A stretch of 17,406 bases of DNA. Origin: Teratosphaeria epicoccoides. Its lineage: Eukaryota; Ascomycota; Dothideomycetes; Mycosphaerellales; Teratosphaeriaceae. Every line of letters starts with the position of its first letter. Position 1 is the stretch's first letter. The DNA lies in the NCBI GenBank assembly GCA_021401465.1, contig JADDMT010000285.1:1-17406 (forward strand). Reading direction: 5' to 3'. The notes under the pieces were generated by a model, which saw only the letters and a program-made list of their open reading frames with translations, was not told the origin of the DNA and did not search any database. Shown in pieces: positions 16,501 through 17,406 of the stretch. Position numbers and translations under genes: made by a program.

Positions 16501-17406
16501 TAAACGCCTAAACTAAGAAGTACAAGCGTACCTCTAGAACTATATTAACCATGAGCAATCTGACTAGAAGCAATGGCTCCCCGTGGCTTAACTGGCGCTA
16601 AACAGGAGGTATTACTTGGGAATTAGCATAAGCCCCTTCTTCGCTACCTATGGCTACAAAGCACAGGGCCCTATACCTTTAACTGAGGACCCCGTAGGGC
16701 CTAGCCTGTTAAAGGCAGCTAAGAGGGCAAAGACGTTCGTAGGAAAGATTCGGGACATAACGGGAATCTGCCAAGCAACAATGGCGGCTTCCGCGTAGGA
16801 ATAGGAGGAGTCCGCTAATAAACACTAGAACCCCGCCCTAATTTATAAAGTCGGTAACAAGGTCTAGCTAGATCTACGGAACTACACTACAGAGAGACCC
16901 AAGAAAAGCTTAGACGCTAAGCATGCGAAGTACACAGTAGCCGAAGTGTTATTACTAGTCTCTATCTGCTTGACTAGGCTCCCGAATAACATATACCTAG
17001 TGTTCTATACTGACCTACTAAGACTAGCGGGCAAGGACCCTATGCCTAGGCAGGAGAACGACGACAAACAGCTAGACCCCCTTCTGTTTAAGTCGCACGA
17101 AGAGTGGTTAGTAGAGGAGATACTCTGCGCGAGGGACAAGAGAAGGGGAAGAGGACGCGAGGTCCTAGTGAAATAGTCAGGGTACTATAAACCTACATAG
17201 GAGCCCCTAGAAAACCTAATAGACACTAAAGCAATAGACCGCTTCGAGTAGGCTTAGGGAAGCGCGGAGAACAACGATAGCCCTAGAGAGAGGTAGGACA
17301 AGAAGAAAAAGGAAACGAGATGTAGGACCTAGCAAAGGGAGTCTGGCATTCGTAACGAGGAGTACAGGCGTTTAGGAAAGGACAAAAGTTAGAGGAGAAA
17401 ATTGAC
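13547..17406 (+). pseudogene. pol of element 2: protease, RT, RNase H, integrase, chromodomain; RIP-damaged
   Basis: Numbering from the frameshift site: protease LIDKGCECYAA with Asp at residue 51; RT YIDD at 391-394 (14717-14728); RNase H Asp at 543 (ETDYSGFALGAAL) and a TDHKNLEYF segment; integrase zinc finger His821-x6-His828-x29-Cys858-x2-Tyr861, where the last ligand should be Cys (TGC to TAC); catalytic core Asp891 (SMDFMTDLP), Asp950, then Lys986 exactly where D,D35E needs Glu. A chromodomain at about 1186-1234 (17102-17250) shows WLVEEIL, EVLVK*SGYYKPT*EP and ends near FE. A Lys/Arg-rich tail follows and the frame is still open at the window edge. Stops are almost all TAG. Clean pieces are 13631-13864, 16616-16798 and 16946-17176. 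The chromodomain would direct integration to modified histones. Confidence 0.9.

Larger units (their letters stand above)
12171..17406 (+). mobile_element. Element 2: Ty3/gypsy chromovirus, 3' end outside the window
   Basis: This is a second copy of element 1 that continues past the RNase H break into integrase and a chromodomain. The order is LTR, self-priming site, gag, frameshift site, protease, RT, RNase H, integrase, chromodomain. Pol stays in one frame from 13547 to the end of the window, showing that damage is by point mutation only. The 3' LTR and target duplication lie outside. The left flank (ATAAT before 12171) differs from that of element 1 (CTTAT), so the two are independent insertions. 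Confidence 0.93.

Noticed and set aside
7731..17406. TAG might be a reassigned sense codon, given long frames broken almost only by TAG.
   Set aside because: Between the two copies TAG stands opposite TGG (8184 against 12807) and CGG (9770 against 14393), and it also falls at conserved Gln positions. One codon cannot mean three amino acids, and TAA (8235 against CAA 12858) and TGA occur as well. RIP explains all of them.
1..17406. tRNA or rRNA genes.
   Set aside because: No cloverleaf with intact A and B boxes and no recognisable rRNA segment was seen on either strand by eye.

Overview
This window looks like a transposon graveyard from a filamentous ascomycete (Pezizomycotina-like); the species cannot be told from the sequence. 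It holds nested Ty3/gypsy retrotransposons, a Plavaka-type DNA transposase fragment and four relict genes, two of them with fungal-type introns (GTATGT/GTTAGT donors, CTAAC branch sites, short TAG-ended introns). No intact protein-coding gene is present. Coding stretches can be followed for hundreds of codons in one frame, but they are broken by TAG, and less often TAA or TGA, at positions expected to be Gln, Trp or Arg. Two copies of one retrotransposon differ almost only by C/T and G/A transitions, mostly CpA to TpA and CpG to TpA. This is the signature of repeat-induced point mutation (RIP), and it explains the unusual abundance of CTAG.

Layout. 1-127 is the 3' part of an LTR. It abuts a decayed gene for a lysine-rich protein (128-922, +). 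On the minus strand, 1039 to about 2270 is the integrase-chromodomain end of a second gypsy family, with a perfect 77-bp tandem duplication at its broken edge. 2278-2365 is an imperfect inverted repeat. 2561 to about 4090 (minus) is a relict gene with a MYND-like zinc finger. 4091-4842 is a divergent intergenic stretch rich in CACGTG-derived hexamers. 4843-6528 (+) is a relict gene of unknown function with up to three introns. 6529-7547 (minus) is a Plavaka-like transposase fragment cut by the next element.

7548-10818 (element 1, truncated in RNase H) and 12171-17406 (element 2, running off the window) are two copies of one chromovirus. They align at a constant offset of 4623 bases with no indel seen. 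Each has a 162-bp TGT...ACA LTR with a TATA box, then gag with a CCHC knuckle, a GGGAAAA slippery site followed by a stop, and pol in the -1 frame. Element 2 pol shows protease, RT, RNase H, integrase and chromodomain. The bases just after the LTR are complementary to a segment inside the LTR about 40 nt below the TATA box, as expected for Tf1/sushi-type self-primed reverse transcription. Between the copies lie a palindrome-rich repeat block (10819-11393) and a relict gene with a Zn2Cys6-like cysteine array and coiled coil (11394-12131).

Nothing here is expected to be expressed as a functional protein. The interest lies in the retrotransposon's reconstructable life cycle, the RIP record and the captured or duplicated host-like genes preserved as relicts.
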